Shown: piece after piece, positions 22,689 to 35,181 of the stretch
Layout of the letters: each line of letters starts with the position of its first letter
How positions within the stretch are numbered: the first letter of the stretch is position 1
Assembly: GCA_024195265.1 (NCBI GenBank)
Contig: JAJLRJ010000005.1
Location: forward strand, 14,513,036 to 14,577,035
Reading direction: 5' to 3'
From: Dendrophyllia cribrosa
Lineage: Eukaryota; Cnidaria; Anthozoa; Scleractinia; Dendrophylliidae
DNA length: 64,000 nt
Program-made: the position numbers and the translations under genes
The notes under the pieces: model-generated
Databases searched by the model: none
What the model was told of the DNA's origin: nothing
What the model saw: only the letters and a program-made list of their open reading frames with translations

Positions 22689-23656
22689 CCACATAGCCGG
22701 TTGCTAGTGATTTCATTCCAACCCATACCACTCTTAGCCTTTTACTTTGTTGATCTCTCGCCCCAGGTTTCTGTGGTCGTTCTGCCTGTCTATTATACTG
22801 TGTTGCTTCAGAGTGGAACCCTGCCTTACACTGATACGGCTACCTCGTTAATACGTCTACCTCGTTTATACGACCACGTACCTCGTTACTTCGTTGTTAA
22901 ATTAACTCCCCCGTACGGCCACCAATGACCACTGACAAAAATAAATGCAAATATTTGTGAGAGAAAAGCTACATATTTATATGAAACATATGTTGCGGTT
23001 TTCCGGTTCCATTCATCGTCATTATATTTATACCATGAGTTGTCCCTTTTTTGTGTTCTGGTTTGTGTCATTTCTTCTTCAGAAGATGCCATTGCCGTCC
23101 CTTTCTTTTAAGATGAACAAGTTGTTTGGTACATCAAAATGTGTACTCAACATGTCTATCAGTTCTATTTAATCCTCTCAACTTGCATTGTGCACGCGCA
23201 AAAACCTCCATTCCATCATGATATTCTCCGCCATAGCCGGTTAACTGTTTCAGTCCAGTTTCAATACCCTTTTGGACAATTTATGAATTGAAATAAAAAC
23301 GCCAAAAAAGAAACAAGATGGCTTCGGAAGATATAAATAGTAACTGAGCCGTTCCAAAAATCATGTTTCTGCATGCCGGCTCTATATACATATCATGCAT
23401 AATTCAAGGTAACTAAATATCCGTCTTCATTTTACACCCAGTCTGCGATATGCAGCTGTTTGTCTGTATTGATACATATGACCCTCGATCACCGTACAAT
23501 GCATGTTTTGCAGCTATATACTGATCCGATCGATGATTATACTTTGTGAGTATTAAAACCATTTGAAAGCTACGTGAACGTAGATTTATTTAATAGAAGC
23601 ACACTAATTGCCAATCTTCGAGATATTTTAATCAACCGATTGTCAAAATATATTTC

Positions 23657-23826
23657 TCGGACACACGGTGCATTTTTCTTGCAACGTTGCGCGCAACAGT
23701 TGCAGAAGTAGAATCGAGTTCTGCTTTTGTGACGTTGCGTGCAACAAATTGCATCATGTGACCCTCAAAAATTCTTTTGTTGCGCGCAACTGGTTGCAAG
23801 AAAAGTTGCACCGTGTGTCTGGGCCT
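23657..23826. mobile_element. MITE with GGACACACGGTGCA ends
   Basis: The left GGACACACGGTGCATTTTTC, right GTTGCACCGTGTGTCTGGGC, and inner TTGCGCGCAAC palindromes are inverted about a centre of GAGTTCTGCTTTTGTGACG. The unit-1 copy is split: left half at about 21312-21345, right half at 22150-22268, with poly-C and another MITE between. Confidence 0.75.
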
Positions 23827-23835
23827 TTAGTTTAA

Positions 23836-24268
23836 TAGAGCAGTTTTCAATTGAGTGTGGTAAAACCAAAACCAAAGTAATTACTCTGACCAATCACAGC
23901 AGTCGTAAACAATCCAATGAACCAATCAGAGCTCGAATCAATTACATGTCGGCGGCGCTAAGCGCGGGAAAACGCGTGCGAGCAAGTCACGATTGGTTTT
24001 GGTTTTACTTCTGATTGGTCGAGAAAGTGGTAGATTTTTTAGCCAATCACAAAGCGAAGCAATGCAAAACCAAAGCAATTGTGTAATTAGGGCCTGGTCG
24101 CACTACAGTCAAAAACAAAAATCGAGGAAAACAAAAGAAACCGCTCCGGTGGGACACGATTTTTGTGAAATGTTTTTGTTTTTATGTCATTTTGCACGGG
24201 CTAATTTTTGTTTTTGACTGTAGTGCGACCAGGCCCTTACTTTCGACACTCAAATGAAAACTGCTCTA
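23836..24268. mobile_element. MITE family 2, copy with nested insertion
   Basis: TAGAGCAGTTTTCAATTGAG at the left end and its inversion at the right bound about 280 bp of element plus a nested 24090-24236 insertion. The first segmental unit has only TTAATATGAG at this place, so the insertion followed the segmental duplication and duplicated TA. Confidence 0.9.
24090..24236. mobile_element. Harbinger-like MITE (GGGCCTGGTCGCACTACAG), copy 1
   Basis: GGGCCTGGTCGCACTACAGT at the left is inverted at the right (ACTGTAGTGCGACCAGGCCC). TTA flanks it, matching the TWA target duplications of PIF/Harbinger elements. It is nested in a family-2 MITE. A second copy is at 62650-62812. Confidence 0.85.
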
Positions 24269-24619
24269 TGAGTACCTGGGCGATGATTTGTAATTACCAA
24301 TTGATACGACGCAGTGATTAGCACCCTCACATAGGCGGTTTCTAGTGATTTCTTTTCCACCGGTTCCACTCTTAACCTTTTACTTTATTGATCTCTCGCC
24401 AGAAACTATTAAAAATACCATAATACTCTTTAAAGTGCAGGTTTGGGTGGTGCTTGATGAAAGCCTCATTTTCCCGATTTCTTTTGTTTTAATTCAGCAC
24501 GAACTGCACGTGCTATGCTTCAACTTCGTGGGAATTTGCATACGGTGCACATTTGTATGCCGGAACTCACAATGCTACGTCCTAGCGTTCCTACATGTAC
24601 TCTGAATCCCATTGTGCCA

Positions 24620-24804
24620 TACACCTTATTCCAAAATGGCGGTCAATTCATTATTCTTTTATATGCATGTTAATTAGCCTTTTGGCCTCATTTTCGCTTA
24701 AAAATTCCTTTGTATCAGTTGCACATGCTGACGAGGCCATAAGGGCTAATTAAAATGCATATAAAAGAATAATAAATTGGCCGCCATTTTGGAATAAGGT
24801 GTAT
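24620..24804. mobile_element. MITE family 1-like element (TACACCTTATTCCAAAATGG)
   Basis: The ends TACACCTTATTCCAAAATGG / CCATTTTGGAATAAGGTGTA are exact inversions. The inner motifs TATTCTTTTATATGCATGTT and GGCC(T)C..GAGGCC match copies at 9412 and 25874. Confidence 0.9.
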
Positions 24805-24968
24805 TCTAACAAAGGAGACTTGAATAATTACACCTCAGTGACCAATTATGACTGTGGCCAATTATACTGTGTGTTGCTCCCGAGTGGAACCCTGCCTTAC
24901 ACTAATACGGCTACCTAGTTTAATACGTCTACCTCGTTACTTCGTTATTAAATTAACCCCGCCATACC

Positions 24969-25072
24969 AACCTCGTCCCCAGGGCCTTCTCTGCTTTTTC
25001 AAATTCAAAATGGCGGGTCGAGCGGACCCGCCATTTTGAATTTGAAAAAGCGGAGACGGCCCTGGGGACGAG
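24969..25072. repeat. Near-perfect palindrome, about 100 bp
   Basis: CTCGTCCCCAGGGCC..., TTTTTCAAATTCAAAATGGC and GGGTCGAGC are followed at once by the inverse, ending GGCCCTGGGGACGAG. Arms of about 50 bp have a near-zero loop. Confidence 0.9.
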
Positions 25073-25873
25073 GTTGCCGCCATACAGCCACTAGGGAGTT
25101 TAAGCAACGACGACGGCAACGCCAAGGAAAACGTCACTTGAAAAAGAGATTCGCGCTATTTTAAACTACTTTGCAGTTGCTCCAATTTGTTTAGTTTGTC
25201 TAATGTGACTGGATTGTCCAGGAGCTGAATTTGAAGGGATGGCTTTCCGGTTCAAATGGAGAAAGGAAAATTAACCGTCGTGTGTTCACGTTCTCCAAAA
25301 AACCTATAATTTGATCATTTGACGTTGTTGTTTTGCAGGGAACGGCAAAGAAATGTACCAAAATGTAAAACGCACGTGCAGAGGCATTGTTTTCGCTCAT
25401 TAAGCCTATTGTTTTGTGCCGTTCTCGCTGCCGTCGGCGTCGTGGTTGCTTAAGCTCCCCACTAATGACCACTGAAAAAAACAAATGCAAATATTTGTCT
25501 GCTACATGTAAAATAATGTTGCGGTTTTCCGGTTCCATTCATCGTCATTTATACCATGAGTTGTCCCTTCTTTGTGTTCTGGTTTCATGTCACGTTCTTC
25601 TTCAGAAGATGCCATTGCCGTCCTTTTCTTTTCTGATAAACAAGTTGTTTGTAACATCAACACTTAACATGTCGATCAGTTTTCCCCTCAACTTGTATTG
25701 TGCACGCGCGGAACCTCCATGCCCTATTCTTCGCCATGGTTAACTGTTTCAGTCCAGTTTCAATTCAGAATCACTGAAAAATACCTGTAAATGATAACTG
25801 GTCGTGTGATCCGAGATGAAGTTAGATGAGATGGGAAGGAAAAGAAGGACGAGTGTAAAGAACCGAGTCGTGT

Positions 25874-26015
25874 ATAGACGTTTTTCATAATGGCGACCGA
25901 TTTGTTTATTCTTTTATATATATGTTAATTAGCCTCGTGGCCTCAGTTGAACAACGAGGCCACTAAGGCTGATTAACATGCATATAAAAGAACAAATAAA
26001 TCGAAAAAGGTCTAT
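25874..26015. mobile_element. MITE family 1, copy 3
   Basis: It begins ATAGACGTTTTTCATAATGG. GGCCTC..GAGGCC and ATATAAAAGAA are inside, ending AAAAAGGTCTAT. The right inner part is shortened (CCATTATG is lost). Confidence 0.85.
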
Positions 26016-28925
26016 GATGGGATGTTTCTCAACTACAAAAAGATAAATATCTTTTACTAGGAGAACATCGTCAATATGGCCACCTCGTTTATACGGCCAG
26101 AGTCTCGCAGCACAGATAAACGGGGTTCTACTGCAATTCACGACCAGACCATATATGGCTTTGAAAGTTAAACTGGAAATGAATATAATTAGACCTTATT
26201 CGTATTCTACCGATTGGACTGGAACTGTCTTGAAAATAAAAAAACGATATCTCAGGGACATGCTTGAAATTATTTCCCCGCAAGTACGGCCGCCCCCACT
26301 CCTCTTGTCGCCGGAAGTTCCCAAAGACTGGTCCTTCGGAGCCTCTTTGAGCTACAGGATCGGACTGAAAATTTTAGCCGAGAAGGGGTTAGACTCCCTC
26401 GTGTTACTCCAAAACTCTAAGCAACCAAAATGCACATTGCTTAGCATGCTAAACGTTCTACTTTCTGGGCTTTAAAGGGGAAGAACTTAAACTATATGGT
26501 GGCTGCGATGAAAGAGTTCCAATTCAAATGTCATATATTCCTTGGCTATGATGTTTGGTCACGTTCGTTCTGTTAGTGGCATCACATATAAATGATTCAC
26601 AACCATATTTGTTACGTTACGTGACCAGATATGGCCCTAAAGCTCAAACATCTTACATTTCCCCCAAATAAAACCAATGTCAACGGTTAAGAACATCTTA
26701 ATAAAGAATCTGTAGCATGGATTTGTTAAAATTCACGTTATTGAAAAAGCTATGCCGTCATTAAGATGTATTTTTATCTCTTTTCCTTTGAATTTTTTTT
26801 GCGGTTTCTTATTTTTACTGGAACCGGGGACTCGCATTAGTTGCGCACGCATATATTGCAATGTCCATTTGAGTGATGTCTTGTGTTCAGTTTCATAATT
26901 CCCACCATATTAGCCGTTTATGACACATGATAAATACTAACCACGAAATAATGTCCCTAGCTAGCAACGACTCTAAAACTGTAGTTAAAGTTCACCCCCA
27001 TTAAAGCTAAATTTTCGGGGATCTAGGCCAGGGCTCTCCTATCACTCCCATGCATCCTGTTTGGTACGCCAGCCCTGTCGAGAGGTCATCGTATGGCATT
27101 GGTTTGCGTGTTTTGTGGATTCTTTTTTCAGATCCGTAATTCGAATTTGAACCTTAAAAAGGAAGGTTTTATTCCATAAACAACAAAACGGCATCTGATA
27201 GATCATACTGGCTTCGGAGTCGGCTCTCTAAATATCCATAGAGTGAAATATAAACCAAAGTCGCCGGTTTATACTAAAAGCTGTATAAGACGGTTTATAA
27301 GAAGCCTTCTCCTCGTTGTCGCGGCCTCGCCGCTTGCACGCTGGTTTTCAGTGTAGATAGATCAGTCTGCTTCACTGTATCTGATGCCCGGTATAAGTGT
27401 AACGGTTGACTTATTCTGTAAATCGCCCCTACAGGGAATACACTTCCGGTCACGATCTTTTGAAAACCATAGCATATTGTTGATCTATTCCAAACGGCTT
27501 TTATCGCTTAATCTTAGCTTGCAGTGGGTGGTTTATGATTTTAGCATTAAGAAAAACAACAGAAACACAGAAAAACAACTTTTAACTTGGAACGTCGAAC
27601 GCTCCTGCTAGGTTCCGAGCCCTTCAGAGTATCAATAAAACGAACAAGGATTTCGGTACTGGAATCGTTTCTTTGTTTTCACTCATTTCAACGCTTTAAA
27701 ACAACAACTCCCCTTATTTTTAATTCTACCATACAAAGAAAGTTTCAATTTGTTCAAGGTTTTGAAATGAACGCAGATGTCTCGTATTTCCTTTGAAGGA
27801 AGGAAAAAACGAGACGTCTGCGCGCAGGCTAGACGACACATGCTTTCAATATATGCTTTTGTGTAAAAATGAACTGAACGCATGTGACCGTGCCCAGTTT
27901 GACTTAACAAAGATTATGATATGAGCACATGGTTGTTGAGACATTTAATTCATCATTTTCTTCAAAGCAAAATTTGGTTGATTTAATTTAAACTTCCACA
28001 AATAACTATTGTAGTCTGTTAATCAATGTCAATTATCTACTGAATGTAGCTACAATGTGTTAAAAATAACAGTAAAGTTCAAGTTCAAGTACCGAGCATG
28101 TACACAATCTCGCTTGCCACTTAACGGTTCATCAACTTGGTGACATATAGCGGAAACGCTATTAAAACACATCCATCATCAATCCGTTCGAAATCACGCG
28201 ATAAAAAATAGAATTAACATCCGTTGGAATATCGATTATTCTCGAAGCAGAAGCCGGACAAAAGACGCCTGTCTTCGGGCTAATACTCGGGTTGAGTTGA
28301 CGTCATTCGTGTTCGCGAACGATCTTCGGTACCAGATCAGACGAATTTGATATTTACAAGTCAAATAAATACTAGGGACAGTTGCGATTTATCAGTTACA
28401 TTCAATGGTTACCCGGAATGATTAGGAGCTCAGCTAGGAACACGAAAATTTACCTGAAAAGAGGAGTTAGGTGATTATGAACTTCCTTATACTTTATATT
28501 CGTTTAACTATGTTTTAGCTGAAGCGGAATACCTCGCCTGATTTGCATCTCGTTAAATAACCAAAGTGCCTGTTGTGTTTTGCCTTGTTCTACAAAGCAT
28601 TTCGATACATGTAACTGATGAAGTGGTCATGAGTGGCGGGGTTTTCTGCAGCAACTGCTACATTTTTGTTTCAAATTACCAGTCTAGAATTGATGCATAA
28701 AACATTAAATTTACTGCTTAAATGTCGCACAAAAACTGCCGATTTCCAAGGATGCACACTACAGTGAAAATAAGAATGACTCTTTGCTATAGGCTTCCAA
28801 AAGACTGAATGGATTTTGTTGGAGTGCACGTGTTTTCAGAAATTTGCAAATATATCAACACTTCTACGATAAAGTTGTCTCATCTCGCCACAGCTGTTAT
28901 TTGGGTCATCACGCAATAACTGGTT
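26016..28925. other. Gene-poor stretch, no gene supported
   Basis: A fragment with AACGGGGTTCTACTG (about 26116-26130) is one end of a pogo-type MITE. A small hairpin lies at 27772-27815 (GCAGATGTCTCG / CGAGACGTCTGC). An open frame at 26155-26475 has no recognisable motif. Otherwise AT-rich unique-looking DNA. Confidence 0.45.
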
Positions 28926-29259
28926 GCGTACCCGGGGGAGAGACTCCCTTATAAAAATGATGGGGGTGCTCGTCGGAAAATTTCGAAAAACACCCTAAAA
29001 GGAACCAGAATCTCGTTTGATAGGCGTGGCTTAAACATACTTTTACTCCAAAGAGATACCAGTTTTATACAACAAAAGACATATTCTGTCATATAAGTTT
29101 TTCAGCACAATACCCTAAAAGGTACCGCGATGATTCTAACCATGGTCATTTTAGATTTCAGCACCCTAAGCGGTGTTAATCTACAAATTTTGACCCCTAA
29201 AAGGTACGACGACCACCCCCATCATTTTCATATCGGAGTCCCCCCCTCCGGGCTGCGTA
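28926..29259. mobile_element. Inverted-repeat element with ACCCTAAAAGG repeats
   Basis: GATGGGGGTGCTCGT near 28959 is inverted at 29209-29223 (ACGACCACCCCCATC). The outer ends are GCGTACCCGGGGG and TCCGGGCTGCGTA. The inside has three or four CACCCTAAAAGG / ACCCCTAAAAGGTAC words. Confidence 0.65.
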
Positions 29260-29963
29260 GGCCAGACTAATATTTTGTCGATGTAGCCGGACGAAGGAAG
29301 CGGTTGTAGCCATGCGCAGCCAGCCACGCTAACGCGCGTGTAGTGAAATCAGGCCGTAACACTCCATCGCTTTACAGGTGTGACTGCTACAAAAGTAAAC
29401 TCTGTCATCTCTGCTTTTTTGTGCGGTTTGACGGTGCAAGCGTAAAAAAGTGTTCGGCCCCATGGACAAGACAGATTTGTATTGTTTTCATCTCGAGAAT
29501 GTAGCAAAGCACATGTAGCTAGCGATATTACAACGGAGTAAATGGAGTATATCCACAACATGTTTATGAACAACACCTTCAGGCAAATTGTATATTTTTG
29601 TTACACTCCATTGCTCCTACAAAACTGAACTCTCCATGACGTCTGGCTTTTTTGCGGTTTGATCTTCTGTGAATCTACATGACAGTGCAAAAAGGAAAAT
29701 AAAGTTTGGTTAGCACACTTGTGCCCCATCGGATATTAAACATATTAGATATTTAGTTTCCTCTTTGTATGGTTTTATTCTGTTTTATTTTTTTAGTACT
29801 GTCAATCTATCGTCAGTTCGCGAACTAATTTTCAGCATAAACACGTATGCCAATGCAAATTTTCCTCATTGCACCTGGAGAAGAAGGCTGGTTTGGCCAG
29901 CGAAAAATATAGTACTCAAAAAACTAAAAAATCTACGTTGTATCGGTTTCTGCTTCTACAGTA

Positions 29964-30235
29964 TCCCGGAGGCACTCCCATATATGAGCTATATAGGTAT
30001 GTGCCGCTGTGAAGGGTATGGTTTTCAGGGTTTTCAGGCAGTTTAGTCTGGGATAGGGTATAGTAATCAGAGATTTTTGGTCTAGAATAGGGTATCATTT
30101 TCCGCGAAACTGATCAGTTGCGTGAAGAATTTAGTCTAGACAAGGTTTATTGGCAAATGGCATTTAAAAATCGGCACGGCGTGCAGTACCGCATTTTTAC
30201 TGACCCCTGGTAACTGATAACAAAAATATAATCCA
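29964..30235. mobile_element. Copy of the GGGTATAGT.ATCAGAGATTT repeat element
   Basis: GGTCTAGAATAGGGTATCAT, TCTAGACAAGGTTTA.TGGCA and AATGGCATTTAAAAATCGG match, in inverse orientation, the right half of the element at 42973-43448 next to the IL-17-like gene. Confidence 0.75.
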
Positions 30236-30277
30236 GGCCTTATCAAATGTCAACAGTTCAGGTTTGAGACGGAGTTA

Positions 30278-30295
30278 ATTCCAGCAGTGCCCACC

Positions 30296-30330
<35 letters not shown>

Positions 30331-31123
30331 CCAACTCCCGCGCATTTGCATTTTTAAGAAAAAATGGTAAATTCTCCACGGTGGGGACGAGTAAGCCGTT
30401 CAAATTCCCTGAAAAGAACGGTAAATGCCCCACCATCCAGCTCAAGTTTTTTTAAAAACTTGATTAAAATAAATAATATTTGTCTTGTAGCTAGAGCCAG
30501 TTGAACAAACTAGAGTACTGTAAGTTGAGAAAAAAATGAGGTTTATTAAATATATTCATCCGTTTTCATCTATTAAATCATGCAGTACAAGTTTTAATGT
30601 TGTTCATAAAACTAATTAAAGTATTCGTATCCAAGGAAAACGGCTTTTGGTTCGAGTTATCCGGAAGTTCCAGAAACCGAGGGTTCAAGACTGAAATCGA
30701 AGTTCCACTCCGCTGTAGTTCGAACGGCTTTCAATTCAAGAAGCGGCTACAGACGTATGCATCTTCTTAAATTCTTTTGCCTTTGAAATGAAAACATTTA
30801 CTATATATTAAAAAGAAACAAAACGGTCAAACAATTACATACATGTACCTTTAAAAATGTATACACGCTTTTCTAGCCCTTGCTGGACCAGCCATTCTCC
30901 GACAAACTCCTCGTTCTTGCCAATAAAAGTCCTTGAAGGATGCCATGTTTGAAGAGTTGTCAAACTGCGAGGCCGAAGACATGTGGCTGTCAAATTCCCC
31001 GGGGTAAATGACGGGTGTGCTAATACCCGCCCCCGGGCCAAGATAAAAAAATGCCCCACCCCCGGGATAGCAACATGTGTAAATGGCCCGGGGGGGGGGG
31101 GGGGGGGGGGGCACTGCTGGAAT
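30278..31123. mobile_element. Element bounded by poly-C and poly-G
   Basis: ATTCCAGCAGTGCCC plus a C run (about 30292-30328) at the left is mirrored by a G run (about 31089-31110) and GCACTGCTGGAAT at the right. The interior has CGGGCATTTG/CAAATTCCCCGGGG-type words and no ORF with recognisable motifs. Confidence 0.75.
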
Positions 31124-32011
31124 GGAATTGACTAAGGAGGATTTAGGTTATTACCATATACCCAGCGTGCTTTGGGTAAAATTCGGGTGAATAACTTCCA
31201 GTGGAACCGAAGAACGCAGTACGTCATAGTCAAAGTCGTACATGGATTTCCTCGCTTTAATGTAAAGGCTTGGAAATAAAACAATACGTACCTTATTCCT
31301 CTATTAATAATGTGCCAGGAAATGTTTTTCTTAAAGTGGAGTGGACCCGTTGAAAAAAATTATTGTGGTGTAGTTTGACTGTTGTCGTCCTTGTCTGTTT
31401 GTAGTCATCGGTAATACATACTTTAAATTGGTTGGATCGATTCAAAAAAGGCGAGTCAAAAACCAAATAATACCCAATTCCAGTCATTTAAGGAATAAAC
31501 TTTCTCAAAAACCTAATTGACTCCAATCGACTCCACGATTTCATCCTAAATTTTGAAGTTGAAAGTGATCTATTTCTGCTCCAAGTGGCGCGTCGTCTGT
31601 GAGAAGATCTATTAGCATTTGTGGACCGATTCGAGTTTTATGTTGGTCACAGCAAAATATGAAATAAAATGAAGCTGAATAATTAGTGCTCGTACCATAG
31701 AAAAGTCAGAAAAAAGCGAGAAAAGCGAAGATCGATTTTGAATTAAAAATAACATAACCGTAAACAAACACAGCAGGACAGTCGCGTGCTGAGTGAGAAG
31801 CTGTTGTTTTATATTTTCAGTTAGCAGTGGTTTAATAGCGGGAATTATTTTACCGGCTCTGTTCACCAGTGCTAGGTTTAATAAGTCAAAGCAAGCAAAT
31901 ATACGGATTTTTCTTCTAATATAAGCTGGTATTGTTTTGAAATGGAGAGACGGTTTATTGATTCCATGAATATGTGAAGAGATTTCAAGCGTCTACAACG
32001 CGACGCTTATA
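31124..32011. other. No gene seen
   Basis: AT-rich. AATTGACTCC words near 31510-31540 echo GAATTGACTAAGGAGG at 31127. No coding evidence. Confidence 0.4.
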
Positions 32012-32035
32012 CGCCGATCAATTCGAAACATCAAC

Positions 32036-32077
<42 letters not shown>

Positions 32078-33079
32078 CGGGCAATGCCCCGGGCATTTGA
32101 ACTTTTGAAGATCGACTTGTTCATAACGCACCTGTCATGCAGGCTATCAAATTCCCGTCCCCTTGGGCCAAAATTGCATTCAAATACCAGCTTAGATCTC
32201 ATGTATGTACCCACCACAGTTTTACATTGTATTCTCTTTGTTTGTGATCTATTATTTCCGTGTAGTCTATTGTTTAGTCTTTGTAGTGGGTATATACATG
32301 ATATCTCTGCCCAAATACCCCACCCTAGAACTGGATTTGACTGTCAAATGCCCCTTCTAATGATAAAATATTTTTAGTGAGAATAACTTGAAAATGCACT
32401 TTGCATTCAGTTTTTCTGATTTATTCTATCTAGTGTTTTCTTCGAGAATATACTCAACTGAATCGCGTATACTTTGCAACTGATTCACGGCACTTCTGTG
32501 GACACAACGTCGAAATGAAGTTTGTTATTGTTTGGGGATTTACTTTTCGATATTTTTTTTAATTGAGTAATTCCTTGAGTGATCAACAAATGTTGCAAAA
32601 AAATATTTAGCAAAGCGGTTGATTCATTTTTGGTGAAGCTATTATTCGACGAGGTGAAAATTTATTATTCTAAACGCGTTTTATAGCAACTGACAAATGT
32701 TTCCTTAATAAATTTTTTGTTTGAGAGAGGTTGTTGTTCATTTTACAGTGTTTTTCCTTTCAATCAATGGCCGTTACGATCTGTGGACATTTAATAGATT
32801 GGCAATACAGTTAGCCACCTTGACATCGAAAACTAGTACTCGTTGAACGGCAGTTGAAGCTATATTTTAAAAATCTACGATTTATAAATATTTAACATAT
32901 TTAACTATTCATACAAACCTTCAAAAACACTGCAAAGCTTTGTCAGCCCCTTTTTCACTAGCCATTCACTAACAAAAACGATATTTTTCCCTTCCGGTTC
33001 AAATTCCCCACCCAGCCTTTCATGCCCGGGGGGGGGGGGGGGGGGGGGGGGGATGTTGATGTTTCGAATTGATCGGCGC
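32012..33079. mobile_element. Second element bounded by poly-C and poly-G
   Basis: CGCCGATCAATTCGAAACAT then CAACA and a C run at the left is mirrored by a G run (about 33028-33052), GTTGATGTTTCGAATTGATC and GGCG at the right. The interior again has GGGCATTTGAA / TCAAATTCCCC words, as in the element at 30278. Confidence 0.82.
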
Positions 33080-33315
33080 ATTATCGCGGGATTCGGCCCG
33101 TCTGGGAAGTTAAGCGGCCTTAAAGCAAACTGTAAACATAACCCGAAATGGAAAATATTCTGTAAAGGTGAATAGAATAAATAGGTTAACGTAGATTTCT
33201 TTTGAAAGGTTTCCACTACGACCAATTGACCTCCAACCTCAATGGTGTCTGTGTAAAATGAGCGCCGCCGTTTGATAATATAGTTTGCTTGCAGTGCATG
33301 CCGGGAAGATGGTAA

Positions 33316-33580
33316 TACCGTATTTTCTCAATTAAATGCCCCCGGCGTTTGTTTTAAACTTGGCTAAGTGGACCCGGCGTTTCTTTGAATCAGCAGTTTT
33401 TTCTCGCCCGCAATTTTTTAAGAAAGGGTTATTATTCGTTTTTCTTGGCAGCCGTGTACCTTGCCTTTAAATCTTCAGTTCATTATACCACAAATAAACG
33501 TTTGAGGGGCTTTCTTACAACTTCCTCTATTATACCCGGCGTTTATTCAGGACCCGGCGTTTAATTGAGAAAATACGGTA
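33316..33580. mobile_element. 265-bp MITE (TACCGTATTTTCTC TIR), copy 2
   Basis: Inverse orientation relative to the copy at 20884, same length. TACCGTATTTTCTC / GAGAAAATACGGTA ends and CCCGGCGTTT words inside. Confidence 0.92.
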
Positions 33581-34086
33581 TCCTCCTTTTTTAAATAAAC
33601 TGAGATCATTTATTTTGGTGTGCATCTTGAAAATAGCGAGTCTTGAATAGGTCTACTGGGATTGCAAAACGAAGAACTTAATTGAATAAACTGGTTTCTG
33701 CCACCAATTTGTAAAAAGAAAAATCAAGCACGCATTTATTTGTTGGCAGGAATGCATAAATTGATACCTTTATTTAAGTTATTTAGCTGTACTGCTAATT
33801 CGGAGACACTAAGTAGAACTGAACATTCAAATTAATTTGGTACAGTTCTTTTTTTAACATTTTTTATTGGTAATACAAGAATAAAATACATAAAATATAC
33901 AAGGAGAAAAAAATAAATATTAAATATAATTAACCACAATATAACTAAACCAAATTACTTTACATTACAACAGGGAGGCCTTAACACTAGCTGAACAGAA
34001 AAAAAAAATATATATATAATAAAAGATTGTGATTAATCGTCTTTCAAAATAGGGAGAAGATTCGTCCATTAATTAATAAAGTGACC

Positions 34087-34299
34087 AAGAGAGGATAAAG
34101 GGTAAGAGAGGCCATCACCCATACATGCCCTATTCCATAGGTAATCTGTCTCAAGTTATTTTTAGAAGTGTGAGTTATCCACGCGGAAACATTCGCGCAA
34201 TGTGATTGGCTGTTATCTAATCCCTTGGGATCTCTACAGTCTTGGCGTCGGTCTAAAAATAACTTGAGACATGCCTCTCTTACCCTTTATCCTCTCTTG
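34087..34299. mobile_element. MITE, about 210 bp
   Basis: AAGAGAGGATAAAGGGTAAG at the left is inverted at the right (CTTACCCTTTATCCTCTCTT). An inner pair TCTCAAGTTATTTTTAGA / TCTAAAAATAACTTGAGA is also inverted. Confidence 0.9.
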
Positions 34300-34370
34300 A
34301 AGTGACACATTAGTTTGTCTCTTTTTTGGGCAATTTTTTATTTTTTATTTTTTCATAAAATCTGAGTTGG

Positions 34371-34727
34371 TTGATGAAAAGTCGAAGGCTAGGCCTAGGG
34401 ATTTGGCCACCGGATCTAGACTTATATATCAAAAGTTTATACATTGTGAGAATAAGGTTTATTACTGGACTGTGTTTTCCAATATCGACACCTAATATAA
34501 TGTTTGAGATATTCAATTCTGGCAGAACAATCCCGGCAGATTTGATCCAGATACTTTTATCCCTATACAAGAATAAATCCTATAGAATACCTAACGAGAA
34601 GAAAACTTACCTTCAGTACAGCTTCCTATCTAGAACTATAAAACAATGGAACAATTTGCCTGCCATGTTGGCTACAGCTCCTAATATTCACTCTTTTAAG
34701 AGTGGGGTTTGTCAGCTGACGCATTAA
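34371..34727 (+). pseudogene. LINE reverse-transcriptase C-terminal tail, relic
   Basis: The open frame ends in SRTIKQWNNLPAMLATAPNI and HSFKSG. The pattern (F..R.(I/V)..WN.LP.......SFKS) is typical of the region after the RT domain in many animal non-LTR retrotransposons. The rest of ORF2 is absent upstream, a usual 5' truncation. Confidence 0.7.
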
Positions 34728-34774
34728 GAACTTTAAGAACTTGATCATTTTGGTAAATGTAAATGTAAGCCTCT

Positions 34775-35181
34775 ACTTTAAAAGCCCTCTATGGTATGGC
34801 ACCAAGTTACATAATTGATTTAATTAATATTAAGACGAATACGCGCAATTCGCTGCGCTCTAATGAAGGTGTTTGTCTAAAGCATCCGTCAGGAAGAATG
34901 AAAAAGTCATTTGGTGACAAACGTTCAGTGTGGCTGCGCCCACTCTATGGAACGCTCTTCCTGCTAGCCTCCGCAGCATCAAATGCATTTCAACGTTTAA
35001 GTCAAATCTTAAAACTCATCTTTTTACATTAGCTTTTAATATTTCTTAGATATATATGATGTAATGTATTTATTATTTTGAATTTTATTGTATTTATTTA
35101 ATATTTAAATAGATCAGTTTATTTATCGTTGTAATGCGCTTTTGATCATTACATGTTAAAAAGCGCACTATAAATTAATAA

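Larger units (their letters stand above)
20409..25770. repeat. Tandem segmental duplication, two units (about 20409-23263 and 23264-25770)
   Basis: Both units begin CAATACCCTTTTGGACAATT. They then share, in order, AAACAAGATGGCTTCGGAAG, GCATGCCGGCTCTA, GATGATTATACTTTGTGAGT, CAATCTTCGAGAT, TTGCGCGCAAC, GAGTACCTGGGCGATGATT, CTTTTACTTTGTTGATCTCT, GTTGCGGTTTTCCGGTTCCA and GTTAACTGTTTCAGTCCAGT. Insertions differ between units: 20884-21148, 21609-22024 and 22347-22688 only in unit 1; 23836-24268 and 24620-24804 only in unit 2. Unit 1 also contains a smaller tandem repeat of about 200 bp (about 20490-20880). No gene is recognised in either unit. Confidence 0.85.

Noticed and set aside
26155..26475. 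106-codon open frame
   Set aside because: It has no recognisable motif, splice context or conserved partner, and open frames of this size occur by chance here.
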